This document shows, piece by piece, positions 11,099-20,510 of a stretch of 64,000 bases of DNA. The notes under the pieces are model-generated. The model ran no database searches. It was not told where the DNA came from and was given only the letters and a program-made list of their open reading frames with translations. The DNA lies in the NCBI GenBank assembly GCA_963921825.1, contig OY997591.1, positions 29,843,825 to 29,907,824 of the forward strand. The letters run 5' to 3'. Position numbers and translations under genes: made by a program. Origin of the DNA: Erodium maritimum. Taxonomy: Eukaryota > Streptophyta > Magnoliopsida > Geraniales > Geraniaceae. How positions within the stretch are numbered: position 1 is the first letter of the stretch; the number at the start of each line of letters is the position of its first letter.

Positions 11099-13150
11099 TT
11101 GGGCGTCGGTTTCATTGGATGCCGGGTTATCACACTCGTTTGTTCATCGAGTTGTGCTGAGAGGTTGGGGCTGAGTTTAGAGCCGTTGAGTCCACCCCTA
11201 CGTCGGGACACGCCGGTTGGTGGTGGGGTGGTGTTGACTAGGTTCTGTCGTGCCTGCGGAGTTAGAGAAGCAAACCGATACAGGAGGTTCGAGAGAGGGC
11301 TCGAGAGCCCCGATGCTTGATCGAGTCCTCACCCCGAGGATTTGGGTATGTCCGGAGTTGGTAGGCACGACGACGGTATTGGAGCGAGGTCTTAGAGAGA
11401 CCGCGAGGGTCCGTGAGTTTTAGCAGCGACTGAGCTTGTGCGTGTATCCGTGGGAAGGATACCCACGAAATGACCGCCTTGACGTGATCCTGGGAATGGA
11501 TTGGCGAGCGAAGTACCAAGTCATTATCGACTGTTATAGACGACGAGTGACGGTGTCAACAGGCAACACGAAAGGTTCGTGTATTCTGGGCAGTAGGAGC
11601 GGAGTTTCTCCTGTCGGCTTGTCTGCAGTAAAGGAAGTATCGGTCGTGCAGAGCCGAGAATTATCGCGAGTGGCGTGCGAGTTCCCCGAGGTCTTCCCTA
11701 AGGAATTGAGCGGGTTGCCACCAGTTCGTGAGGTGGAGTTCGGGATTGACCTGATGCCGGGAATGGCAGCGATATCGATGGCGCCTTACAGGTTCGCGCC
11801 AGCCGAGTTGACCGAGCTGAAGAGTCAGCTCGAGGAACTTCGGGAGAAGGGGTTTATTCGTCCGAGCACATCGCCATGGGGAGCGCCAGCACTCTTCGTG
11901 AAGAAGAAGAGTGGAGAGCTTCGGATGTGCATGGACTACCGGAAACTGAACCGGGTTACGGTGAATGACCGATACCCGATGCCGAGAATCGACGACCTGC
12001 TCTACTAGTTGAGAGGGTCGGCATACTTCTCGAAGATCGACCTGGGATCCGGATACTACCAGTTGCGAGTCCGAGAGGGGGACGTCGCAAGGACTGCATT
12101 CCGGACATGCTATGAACATTACGAGTTCTGGGTGATGACTCTGAACTACCAAACGCACCTGCAGCGTTCTTGGACCTGATGAACATTATATTTCGGCTGT
12201 TCTTAAATCAGTTTGTGGTGGTGTTTTGTGGACGACCAGGATCCGGGAGATAGTTTCCGGCGGTACGGACGCCGAGGGCTGGGATCGTTGTACTGATTGG
12301 GAGTTACGGTATCGTGGAGGTTTGTACATACCGCGTGACGGCGGAGGCGACGAGCTACGAGAGTCGCAGCATTCGCGTCTAACAGTGCACGTGAATAGCA
12401 CTAAGAGGAGCGCAAAATCAGGTGGCATGTCTAGTGGAGCGGGATGCGGAGGGCGGTCACAGGGTTAGTATCGCGATGCCTCGCCCGTCGGCAGGTGAGA
12501 GCCGAACAACAGCGTCCCGCTGGTTTATTGCAGCCGCTGCGGGTTGCATAGTGGAAATGGGGGCACGTCACGATGGGTTTCGTGAGAGATTGGCCGAGTT
12601 CGCCTACAACAACAGCTTTCAGGCCAGTATCATGATGGCACCGCTCGAAGCGTTGTATGGTAGGCCGTGTCGATCGCCCATGTGCTGGGCAGAAGTGAGA
12701 AATAAGAGGTTACTGGGTCTAGAACTGGACCAAGAGACAGTTGAGTCGGTCGGGCCAAAGCGTGAGCGGTTGAGTAGCGCGCAGAGTCAGCAGGAGTTAT
12801 GCTGACTAACGGCGCCGACCTCTCGAGTCAGCAATCAGTGGTCACGTATCCCTGGAGGTGAGCCCGAAAGTTGGACTAATGCGTTTCAACCGCGGCGGCG
12901 GCGGGCCAGCCCCGCGGTGTATCGGGCCTTTCGAAGTTTTGAGTACGTCTGTGAGAGGGTAGATGTCGAGGTAACGGGTGATGTCCCGTGTAAGGAGAAA
13001 CTGATGTGGGAAAGGGATCCACGAGAGCAGGTCCTGCGCGGAAAGGTTATCCGCTTAGAGTTGGTGTTGTGGCGACACCACGAGGCCGAGTCGACTTGGG
13101 AATGCGAGGACCAGGTTCGCGCGAAGTACCCCGACCGGTTCGACTCATGA
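11099..13150 (+). pseudogene. Deleted Gypsy pol remnant
   Basis: Compared with the open gag-pol at 59881-64000, this segment keeps the end of the protease region ([15 protein letters not shown]), the linker and the RT N-terminus ([60 protein letters not shown]), then a stop at 12008. A few more RT residues follow in shifted frames to about 12200. It then jumps to the pre-integrase block (12226-12420), a scrambled zinc-binding region, a fragment of late integrase ([28 protein letters not shown] at 12590-12690) and the C-terminal chromodomain-like tail (13006-13140). The RT catalytic motif, RNase H and the DDE core are absent. It makes no working polymerase. Confidence 0.9.
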
Positions 13151-13187
13151 AGTACGTTGGTTTAAATTTCGCGGACGAAATTCCTTT

Positions 13188-13199
13188 AAGGGGGGTAGA
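13188..13199 (+). other. Polypurine tract
   Basis: AAGGGGGGTAGA directly precedes the 3' LTR and is the expected primer for plus-strand synthesis. The element at 56746-64000 has the matching GGAGGGTAG tract on the minus strand near 59850. Confidence 0.88.
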
Positions 13200-13200
13200 T

Positions 13201-16064
13201 TGTAATAACCACTCCCGGTCAACGCCAGTCAAATCTGCGAAAAACAGGAAAATTTAAATTTTTTGAGCAGACACTGAATTGAACCGCAATTGGACCCCGA
13301 GGGTCATACCGGACTTAAGTTGACCCCGTTATCGACCAAAATGAGTTCCAGGGGACTCAGGGCAACTTTCTGATCAATTTGGGAAATGTTGACTTTTCGC
13401 TGGAAAAGTCAACCGAGCGACGTTTTGGTCCATTCGAGGACCGTTTTGGATCCAAAAAGCTTAGCCGTCGTCGCAGCGATCTTAGTTGAGCCGTTTCCTT
13501 GTAGCCCGCGAAGTTTCATAATTTTTTGGAAAAAGTGCCCGTTCGGGGCCCGAAACGTCCGATTTTCGCGAATCTGATTGGAAAATATCTTCTAGATATT
13601 TTCCCAAAAAGGTGTGGGACCCAACTTGCCACTTGTCAAGCAAGTGGTGGTGTTAGGTGTGGGACAAGACAAGGAAGACTACTTTAGGTGTTAGTTTGTA
13701 ATTAAGTATTAGTTTGATGTTTTTTTTATAAATAAAACAAAAGGGAAGAATGAGTACACGTCCATACAATGTAAAAAGGGAAAAGAAAATGGAAAAAGAG
13801 AGTTAGTTTTTAGAGAGAGAAGGAGAAGGAGAAGAAGAGAGAAAAGAGAAGGAGTTGGGGTTTGTGGTCACTATTCACGAGCATCGAGCCATGGGTTTGT
13901 CTCAACGATAGTAGATTCGAGCTCACATCGTCTTCCTCTACGGTAAGAACCTAACCGATTTTCATTTTGGAACGTTTGAATTTTATGGTTTGAGTTTAAA
14001 CGGTTTGATTAAGGTTGGGTTTTGTTTAAGATTGGTTTAAAGATGAATGGTTGAGGTTAGGGGTTCGTTAGGAACGTTTTGGGGCGAAAAGGAAATTTTC
14101 CTAATTGTGTCCGGGTGGGGCCCACGTGCCCGAGTATCGGGTTTTCGTGTTCGGGTGGTTTAGGACGATCCCCAAGTAGTTAATCCACACCTGGATCGGA
14201 ATTTGGAATTAAATTGTGAAAGTTGGAATTTCGGGTTTAGAAACTTTAAACGTCAATTAAATGACTCGGAAGTCGGAATTCGATTCGGGCAAGTACATTG
14301 GGTTCCTTGAATTATTCTAAGACCGTAGAAACGAAAACGGGAATTTTTGGAGCCCCGGAAGGGCATTTCCAAAACCCGGGCAGATTCGCCATGTCGGGCG
14401 AATCGGGCCTTTACGGGTCCTTTATCGACAATGTCGAGTAATCGGGAAGTTTGGGAGTGATCGACATTGTCGGGGTTACGTTTGGGCGTTAAGTTTATCG
14501 AATTTCAGTTTATTCCTGCGAGTTTAAAGGTGCCTTGAAATTATGTTCTTTTAGGTCGTGCTGCGGATCGAGGCAAAGGGAAGCTAGGCGAGTGACTGAG
14601 ATCACGCCGGGGCTTATTTGGGCACTCTTGGAGAACACGCACGAGGTAGGGAAAAGTAGCCGGATCTCGGCCCTGATTAGGGAAAGTTAATAGTAGAATT
14701 GCATGTGACACCGGGGTGTCGTGGGTTGAGTAGATTTATTTAATTATTAGAAAAGCACGATACGGGATTGTAGCGTTCAAGAGAAAAGCATGTGACACTT
14801 AGTAGTGTCGTAGGAACAGAGAACTTAGCGATAATTGAATTACTGGAGGCATATGACCATGCCCGGAGGTTGTTTGTGAAACTAGCGATTTTAGGACTGT
14901 TGGAGGCATCGAGTATGCCGGAGGTTGTCGTGCGCTTTATTTAATTGTTGAGTTTGGGTGGCCTTGAGAGCCCGTATTTAATTGTTGAGTTTGGGTGGCC
15001 TTGAGAGCCCGTATTTAATTGTTGAGTCGGGGTGGCCATGAGAGCCGTGTATTTAATTTGGTGTCTTGAGTGGCAGCGAGTGCCCGTGGGGTTGTTGAAC
15101 CCGAGTCTTGACTGTTGAGGTGTCTTGAGTGGCCTTGAGTGCCTGTGTGATTGAACTTGCCTGTGATTGTGATTGTGGTTACCTGGGGTGGTGAGTTCTA
15201 AAGGTCGACAGCCTGATCCGACTTAGTGTCGATGAATTGCGAGTTCTAAAGGTCGACAGCCTGATCCGACTTAGTGTCGATGAATTGCGAGTTCTAAAGG
15301 TCGACAGCCTGATCCGACTTAGTGTCGATGAATTGCGAGTTTTAAAGGTCGACAGCCTGATCCGACTTAGTGTCGATGAATTGCGAGTTTTAAAGGTCGA
15401 CAGCCTGATCCGACTTAGTGTCGAGGAATTGCGAGTTTGAAAGGTCGACAGCCTGATCCGACTTCGTGTTGAGGAATTGCGATAGGTCGAACCCTGACCT
15501 GATTGAGATTGGTTACTGAGCAGCTGGTGTGCGATCCTTTGTGATCTTGTTTGGCGTTGTGTAGTCTTTCTGTCGTGTCCTTGAGGAGGTCGTCGATAGT
15601 TGTGTCGGGTTTACACTGTTTTTATCGAGTGTCGAGTCTGTTGAGGAAGGTGACGGGTTGTGGGTCAGTTGGGTACTTGAGTTGGGGACTGTAGTCCCGG
15701 TGTTGGGTTTGGTTTTAGTGTTACTGGCTTTATCTACTATTTATGCCGTAGTCAGTCTGTTATCCGTGGTGGTGAGCGAACGCTCACCCCTAGCTGCTTT
15801 TCCTACAGGTACTGTTCGTGGGACGGACTAGGTGAGCTCTCGAAGCTTGTGGAGCTAGGAGCGGAGTCCGGGTTTGTCTTTTGAGTCTAGTGACGGATAC
15901 CTAGTACTTTTGTCCACTTGTTGGGACGTGTTTTAAACTGTAATTATTATTTTGATGAACTAAATTGGTATTTTAAAGTGTTTAATGAAAACAGGTTTCA
16001 AGTGCTTTTATGTTTTTAAAACGTTCGCGTCCCTAGTTCGGTTTACTGAAATTGGGGCGTGACA
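13201..16064 (+). repeat. 3' LTR of the complete Gypsy element (LTR D)
   Basis: It is nearly identical to 6582-9482. Differences noticed: A/G at 7310 and 13919, C/A at 8167 and 14787 (CACTTCGTAG against CACTTAGTAG), T/C in the GAGAGYCGTG motif near 8457 and 15045, and one fewer 37-bp repeat. The 48-bp array is at 15193-15482 and the palindrome at 15772-15787. Confidence 0.93.
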
Positions 16065-16300
16065 GTGTGATTCATCACCATAAGACTCGTGCATTTTAAC
16101 CGACCTCACCTCTCAAAATACCTTTTCTCATCAGATGAGCTTTCTACAATGAGAGGTGAAGTTTGTTCATCCCTTAATGCAAGGTCAATATCCATTAAAT
16201 CAAACACTATATCTGAATGTCCTTTTCCAGTCCTTATGTATATAATTGATGTTAGCAAATATTGATGCAACAGAATAATTAACAAAACAGGCACACAGGC
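16065..16300 (-). pseudogene. Copia gag N-terminal remnant
   Basis: The minus strand reads GHSDIVFDLMDIDLALRDEQ followed by SSSDEKRYFER, an early Copia gag block. Beyond 16065 the frame goes into LKCTSLMVMNHT, which joins TISEAFRGTES at 6581 once the Gypsy insertion and one GTGTG are removed. Single stops show that it is decayed. Confidence 0.85.
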
Positions 16301-16879
16301 TCACTTTAAAATCTCGAGTAAACAATAAATTCAAAATAATGGTGACTCCCATCTCACGATACCAAACGCTACATTATTGTCTAGCCTTTGGGCATATCAA
16401 CATTAACAGCAAGTGGTACTCTTGGTGCAGTAATCAAACATTGAAAATAAAAATATGTCAAACAAACACCTATCTTTGGACCAGTGCATTGCTCACATAA
16501 AATTGCTCACATTGAACACCTTATAATTGTCACACATTTATCACCGCAGTTGTCATATGAAATTCGGCCAAATATTAACTCGCCTTTGGGTCCATTAATA
16601 AACGCATGAACAACAAAGACAAAAAAAACATCTTGATATTTTAAATAAATTGATCTACACAAAAGGGGTCACTTTGGCGACATTATGTTTCAACCGATTT
16701 ACAAAATATCAGACATCACCAAAATATAAATTTAATCGTTTAAAAAAAACTGAATTTTCACAATTAAAATTTTGTACCATAATCTGAAACCCTAGATTAA
16801 CAAGGAGCAAAGAATAAGTATATTTACAATATACTTACTCATCAACCAACAGAACATCATACCAAAATAGTATACATAC

Positions 16880-16910
<31 letters not shown>
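16301..16910. other. AT-rich non-coding stretch left of the viral insertion
   Basis: I see no protein-coding similarity. It may be the 5' leader of the minus-strand Copia whose gag ends at 16300. It ends in a CATA/TA microsatellite (16871-16910) that abuts the viral sequence. Confidence 0.5.
16871..16910. repeat. CATA/TA microsatellite at the left viral junction
   Basis: Repeats of CATA pass into about ten TA units and stop exactly where viral sequence (TTGTTGATGG) begins. The right junction of the same insertion also lies in a TA array (25687-25718). Confidence 0.9.
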
Positions 16911-16911
<1 letters not shown>

Positions 16912-17199
16912 TGTTGATGGTGGATGGTAGTAGATGATAATATGAAGATGAAGAAGATGATGAAGATGAAGAACAATGGATGCAAAAAACACACAAGCTT
17001 TATTTATTTAGTTTTGCAAATCTTGCAAGCGTACATTACAAGGGAGAACTAACTCCTTCTTATAGGAAAATTCATAATCATGACAAGAACTTAATTTTTA
17101 CCACTACACAAACAAATAAAAGTGGTGGAGTCCCTCCACCTTACATTGTCAATATTATTGGCACACTAAAGCACTTTAACAAGATAGTGGATTCCTATC
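16911..17199 (-). repeat. Inverted viral promoter and leader piece at the left end
   Basis: This matches 24619-24904 in the same orientation and the promoter region 24304-24596 in the opposite orientation. On the minus strand it carries the TATAAG and AATAAATAAA signals seen at 24475 and 24531, so this promoter copy points left, away from the viral genes. Similarity stops at CCTATC (17199), where leader sequence leading to the movement gene begins. Two base differences from the right copy were noticed. Confidence 0.88.
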
Positions 17200-17417
17200 T
17201 TTGGTGCAGGTATGTTTGGGAGAATTTTTGGGGATTGTTTGGCTAAGACAATTTTAGCATCTTTGATTTAGGGTTCTCCCTTATATCCCTTCGGGTAGAT
17301 ATTTAAACGATTCATCGTTTGCAAAGATGACCTACTAAGTTTTTCATGAGAATTATGCTTGTCTGATTAATACTTTAAGTAACCTACCAACCTCAACACT
17401 TTTGTGCTATAATTAGC
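17200..17417 (+). promoter_or_regulatory. Viral leader upstream of the movement protein gene
   Basis: 218 non-coding bases lie between the inverted promoter piece and the first viral start codon. No TGGTATCAGAGC primer site or promoter in the correct orientation is present. Relative to a complete circle, the leader upstream of about the primer site is therefore missing from this side. Confidence 0.6.
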
Positions 17418-18470
17418 ATGTCTTTGTTTGAAGAAAATATGGACGATAATGATCGTCACCAAGAAGAATTAGTAAAGAATGCTGAATTGGAAGAATTTCC
17501 AAAGAAAATGGACCAACTTAATAGATGGTCTATTCCTAAAGAAGATAAAAGTAAAATTTACTCTATTGGCATGTTCGATTTAAAGTCTCGCAAGGCTATC
17601 AAAACCATGGAACAGACAGTTAGAATGTCTAAACAATCTCAAACTATAAGACTTCTAAGTAAAAGGGATTTACAAAATTTTATAAACTATAAGTTTATCC
17701 ATATCGGATTAATTCAAATTGCTTTTAAACCCTTGACCTTATTGGGTATGGATGCTAGCCTTATGGCTTATGTTAGAGATGGTAGATGCAACGACTTTAA
17801 GCCATCTTTAGCTGCTGCAATTGAGACCAGTCTCTGTCATGGACCGGTTTATTTTAATATTTCCCCAAATCTTAGTCTGTCCATAACGGATAGAAATATC
17901 TTAGATGCTATGCAACTAACCATTCAAACCCATGGTTACAATTTCAAACAAGGAAGTGAGGTGATTGCTATATCTTATAGAATATACTATAAGGTTCTGC
18001 AAACGCTAACCCCTAAAATCAGGCAAATTTCAGCCCCTGGAACTACTACTTTAGTCCAGACCAACCTTTTAACTTCAAATATAGCCACCAATAGGCTTAT
18101 AAGATGGGATGAAATCAACTTTCCTTTAAAATGGTCTTTACCTCAGGAAATAGAGCCTGAACCTGTAATAAATAGAGATATTGACCAAATAATCCAAACA
18201 ACTGAGGGAGATATTGAAATAAAATTCAACCCTCAAAGATCTGTTACTCTTCCTAGATCTAGCTCTTCGAGGTATCCTGGAGAGACTGTTTATAGAGTCT
18301 CGACTCCTCAAGAATCCAGAGCCTCTACTTCTCAAATTAGAGAAGAGGATCTAGTGGAAAATATTAGAATCAGCGATAACCAAATTCCCCATGGAATTTA
18401 CATAAAACCAAACTTATCAAGTAGGCAATCTCCTACTCAATCAGAAATGAGTTTCCATATTAATGATTAA
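17418..18470 (+). CDS. Caulimovirid movement protein (30K superfamily)
   Basis: 350 residues. The 30K-type core spans roughly residues 45-235: FIHIGLIQIAFKPLTLLGM, then MAYVRDGRCNDF (residues 117-128, with the conserved aspartate at 121), then LCHGPVYFNISPNLSLSITD (139-158). Members of this family modify plasmodesmata so that virus can pass from cell to cell. The C-terminal third is rich in Ser, Arg and Thr and looks disordered. The frame is intact and overlaps the coat gene by 8 bases (18463-18470), consistent with translation of several genes from one RNA. Being integrated, its expression is uncertain. The start chosen is the first ATG after the leader. Confidence 0.88.
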   Translation: MSLFEENMDDNDRHQEELVKNAELEEFPKKMDQLNRWSIPKEDKSKIYSIGMFDLKSRKAIKTMEQTVRMSKQSQTIRLLSKRDLQNFINYKFIHIGLIQIAFKPLTLLGMDASLMAYVRDGRCNDFKPSLAAAIETSLCHGPVYFNISPNLSLSITDRNILDAMQLTIQTHGYNFKQGSEVIAISYRIYYKVLQTLTPKIRQISAPGTTTLVQTNLLTSNIATNRLIRWDEINFPLKWSLPQEIEPEPVINRDIDQIIQTTEGDIEIKFNPQRSVTLPRSSSSRYPGETVYRVSTPQESRASTSQIREEDLVENIRISDNQIPHGIYIKPNLSSRQSPTQSEMSFHIND

Positions 18471-20256
18471 TATTAGTCCTGGAACTAGAAAACTCCTTAA
18501 TAAAGAGTTTTATCACCCCAGACATACTAGTTTTCGTGACTGGTATTTCAAAAAATTCTTGAATGATGAGTTAATGAATTACAAGAATAAATATTATTCT
18601 CACATGGAAAACACTGGGGAAATTAAGACCTTTGTAAAATGGTTTATAAAACAATTTTTAGACCAAACCGAAAATGAGGTTCTTGTCCTTCAACGATCTT
18701 GGAAGACTAAAGCCTTAGGAGAATCTATTAGTTCTCCCTTCCCTCCGGAACAAGACATTGTCCTAGCTAATAATATCGAGGCAAGCGCCTACTTGAGCCT
18801 CCAGAAAACTGATTATACCCAGGTAACAATCAAGGAAATAAACACTTTAATCCGATCCCAAAATTATACCAATACCTTCCTTAATTGTCTAGGCAAACAA
18901 ATTCTTTCTATAGAAGAGAACCTGTTTTCCTTAAGTCAAATGATTAAAGATCAACTTGATCAACACCAACTTATGATTGAGAAAATTATTAAGGAAAAAG
19001 AAATCAGGCTTGAAGTCCCTAAAAAGGAAGACCTTCCTTTAATACAACCTCCCACTCCAATCCAAGGTTTCAAAATGGAGACCAACACTGATTTTGTTCA
19101 GATTCTCGAACAAAAACTTAAGGCCATGAAGATTGGGGTCCTTTCTTATCAAGAGACTAATGGAGATTCGGAAAACGAATCTGAAAGTTCTAGTCAAGAT
19201 CAGGATATAAATAAGATATCTGAAATGTTTGCTGAGCAGTGCGCTATAAATAATATTTATAGTCCAAGACCCTTAGAAAAACACTATTACAAGAGACCCT
19301 CTCCTCAAGATCTTCTGTTTGAAGAATCAGATCCCTTCCAAAATTCGTATTCTGGAAAGGCCATCTATGAATGGAATATTGATGGCCAAACCGATAAACA
19401 AATATTTGACACCATACATAGAATAATTATGTATTCGACCGTTTGTAAGCAACACGGCAACTCAGATAGTACAATTGCCTCGTTCATTACTACCGGTTTC
19501 GTAGGACAACTTCGGGGATGGTGGGACCATTACCTCACTGACACCCAACGCAAAGAAATCATTAGCCACAAAAAGATAGTTAAAATGGAAATTGGACCCT
19601 CCAATGATGAGAGAGTTACCACGGGAGAAGAGGATGCAGTATACACCTTGTGTCTGTCTATCTTGCACCATTTTGCAGGATCTACTGCTCCTATAGCAGA
19701 GAAAATTCAAACTCTCCTGCAAAATCTCCGATGTCCCTCCTTAACCCATTTTAGATGGTATAAGGATACTTTCCTGTCCAGGGTTTTTCAACTTAATAAC
19801 CCTGATTCAAGTCATTGGAAAGCCAAGTTTATTGATGGCTTACCACATCTCTTTGCAGAGAGAGTTCGTCAATCTCTACGAACTCAAAACGATGGAATAA
19901 ACATCGATTATCAAAATCTTACTTATGGTCAACTCACTACGAGTTGCATAAACGAAGGTTTAACTCTATGCAATGATTTAAAATTGAAAAATCAACTGAA
20001 AAGGCAAAGGGTTACTGAGAAACACCAAATTGGGGAATTCTGTGAGCAATTTGCTTTTGATCAAGGAAAAAAGATAAAAACCCCAAATCGTAAAGAAAAG
20101 GGTGTTAAACCTTATCGAAAAAGGCCCAAGTGGGCCGATAAACCCATCTACCATAAAAATAATTATAAAAGAAAAAATTATCGAAAAAATCATATAATAA
20201 AGAAAAACCATTCCTTCCCAACCCGGGAAAAAGAAAAGCTAAAAAACTCGACATAA
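18463..20256 (+). CDS. Caulimovirid coat protein
   Basis: 597 residues. An N-terminal region (about 1-215) is charged, with predicted helices around residues 145-185 (SIEENLFSLSQMIKDQLDQH). An acidic linker (235-255) follows. The coat domain spans about 300-520, with recognisable blocks SFITTGFVGQLRGWWDHYL, FRWYKDTFLSRVFQLN and CINEGLTLCNDLKLKNQLKR. A basic tail (540-597) presumably contacts nucleic acid. The CCHC zinc knuckle expected at the C-terminus is not in this frame: it lies in the -1 frame immediately downstream (CHKCGKIGHYANQC, from 20259). The frame closes at 20254-20256, just after a slippery heptamer (20241-20247). It is otherwise intact. Confidence 0.85.
   Translation: MINISPGTRKLLNKEFYHPRHTSFRDWYFKKFLNDELMNYKNKYYSHMENTGEIKTFVKWFIKQFLDQTENEVLVLQRSWKTKALGESISSPFPPEQDIVLANNIEASAYLSLQKTDYTQVTIKEINTLIRSQNYTNTFLNCLGKQILSIEENLFSLSQMIKDQLDQHQLMIEKIIKEKEIRLEVPKKEDLPLIQPPTPIQGFKMETNTDFVQILEQKLKAMKIGVLSYQETNGDSENESESSSQDQDINKISEMFAEQCAINNIYSPRPLEKHYYKRPSPQDLLFEESDPFQNSYSGKAIYEWNIDGQTDKQIFDTIHRIIMYSTVCKQHGNSDSTIASFITTGFVGQLRGWWDHYLTDTQRKEIISHKKIVKMEIGPSNDERVTTGEEDAVYTLCLSILHHFAGSTAPIAEKIQTLLQNLRCPSLTHFRWYKDTFLSRVFQLNNPDSSHWKAKFIDGLPHLFAERVRQSLRTQNDGINIDYQNLTYGQLTTSCINEGLTLCNDLKLKNQLKRQRVTEKHQIGEFCEQFAFDQGKKIKTPNRKEKGVKPYRKRPKWADKPIYHKNNYKRKNYRKNHIIKKNHSFPTREKEKLKNST
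20241..20247 (+). promoter_or_regulatory. Candidate -1 ribosomal frameshift site
   Basis: A AAA AAC lies in the correct phase of the coat frame (CTA AAA AAC) seven bases before the coat stop codon. A -1 shift here enters the frame that encodes the zinc knuckle and then continues without a stop into the protease-RT gene. The heptamer class is a known slippery sequence. No downstream structure was tested. A simple sequencing or mutational indel in the A run is the alternative. Confidence 0.55.
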
Positions 20257-20510
20257 AATGTCACAAATGTGGGAAAATTGGTCACTACGCCAACCAATGT
20301 TGGACTAAAAAAGCCATTAATGAAATAGAAGATGACCAATTAAAATCACATTTAAAGAAAATTATTCTTTATCCCTCTGATGATGATGACTCTTCTTCTG
20401 AGGATGACCTTGATGTCATAAACGACTCATCCTCGTCTGAAAATTCGGACGATGGTGACAGAAACAGTTGCCAATGCAACGCTATAAATTACTGGAAGTC
20501 TATTGTTGAG
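20257..20510 (+). CDS. Zinc knuckle and acidic linker in frame with the polymerase
   Basis: From 20250 to 20510 the polymerase frame is open upstream of its first ATG. It encodes a CCHC knuckle (CHKCGKIGHYANQC) followed by an Asp/Ser-rich acidic stretch and a CQCNAINYWKSIVEMNG segment. In caulimovirids the knuckle is the C-terminal part of the coat protein and binds RNA. It has no start codon of its own, so it would be made only by frameshifting or by fusion to the coat frame. Confidence 0.7.

Larger units (their letters stand above)
6582..16064 (+). mobile_element. Complete non-autonomous Tekay-like Gypsy element
   Basis: A 9483-bp element with LTRs at 6582-9482 (2901 bp) and 13201-16064 (2864 bp), an initiator-tRNA-Met primer site at 9486-9497, a polypurine tract at 13188-13199 and perfect GTGTG duplications. 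By eye the LTRs differ by about three substitutions and one 37-bp repeat unit, so the insertion is very recent. The internal region is only 3718 bp and its coding part is broken: most of RT (including the catalytic motif), RNase H and the integrase core are missing. The terminal signals are intact while the proteins are lost, so it was most likely mobilised in trans. Confidence 0.95.

Noticed and set aside
16341-16370. TTTGGTATCGTGAGATGGG (minus strand) as a primer site
   Set aside because: It matches the tRNA-Met site only for TGGTATC and no LTR end lies next to it; the site at 26285-26297 is a far better candidate.
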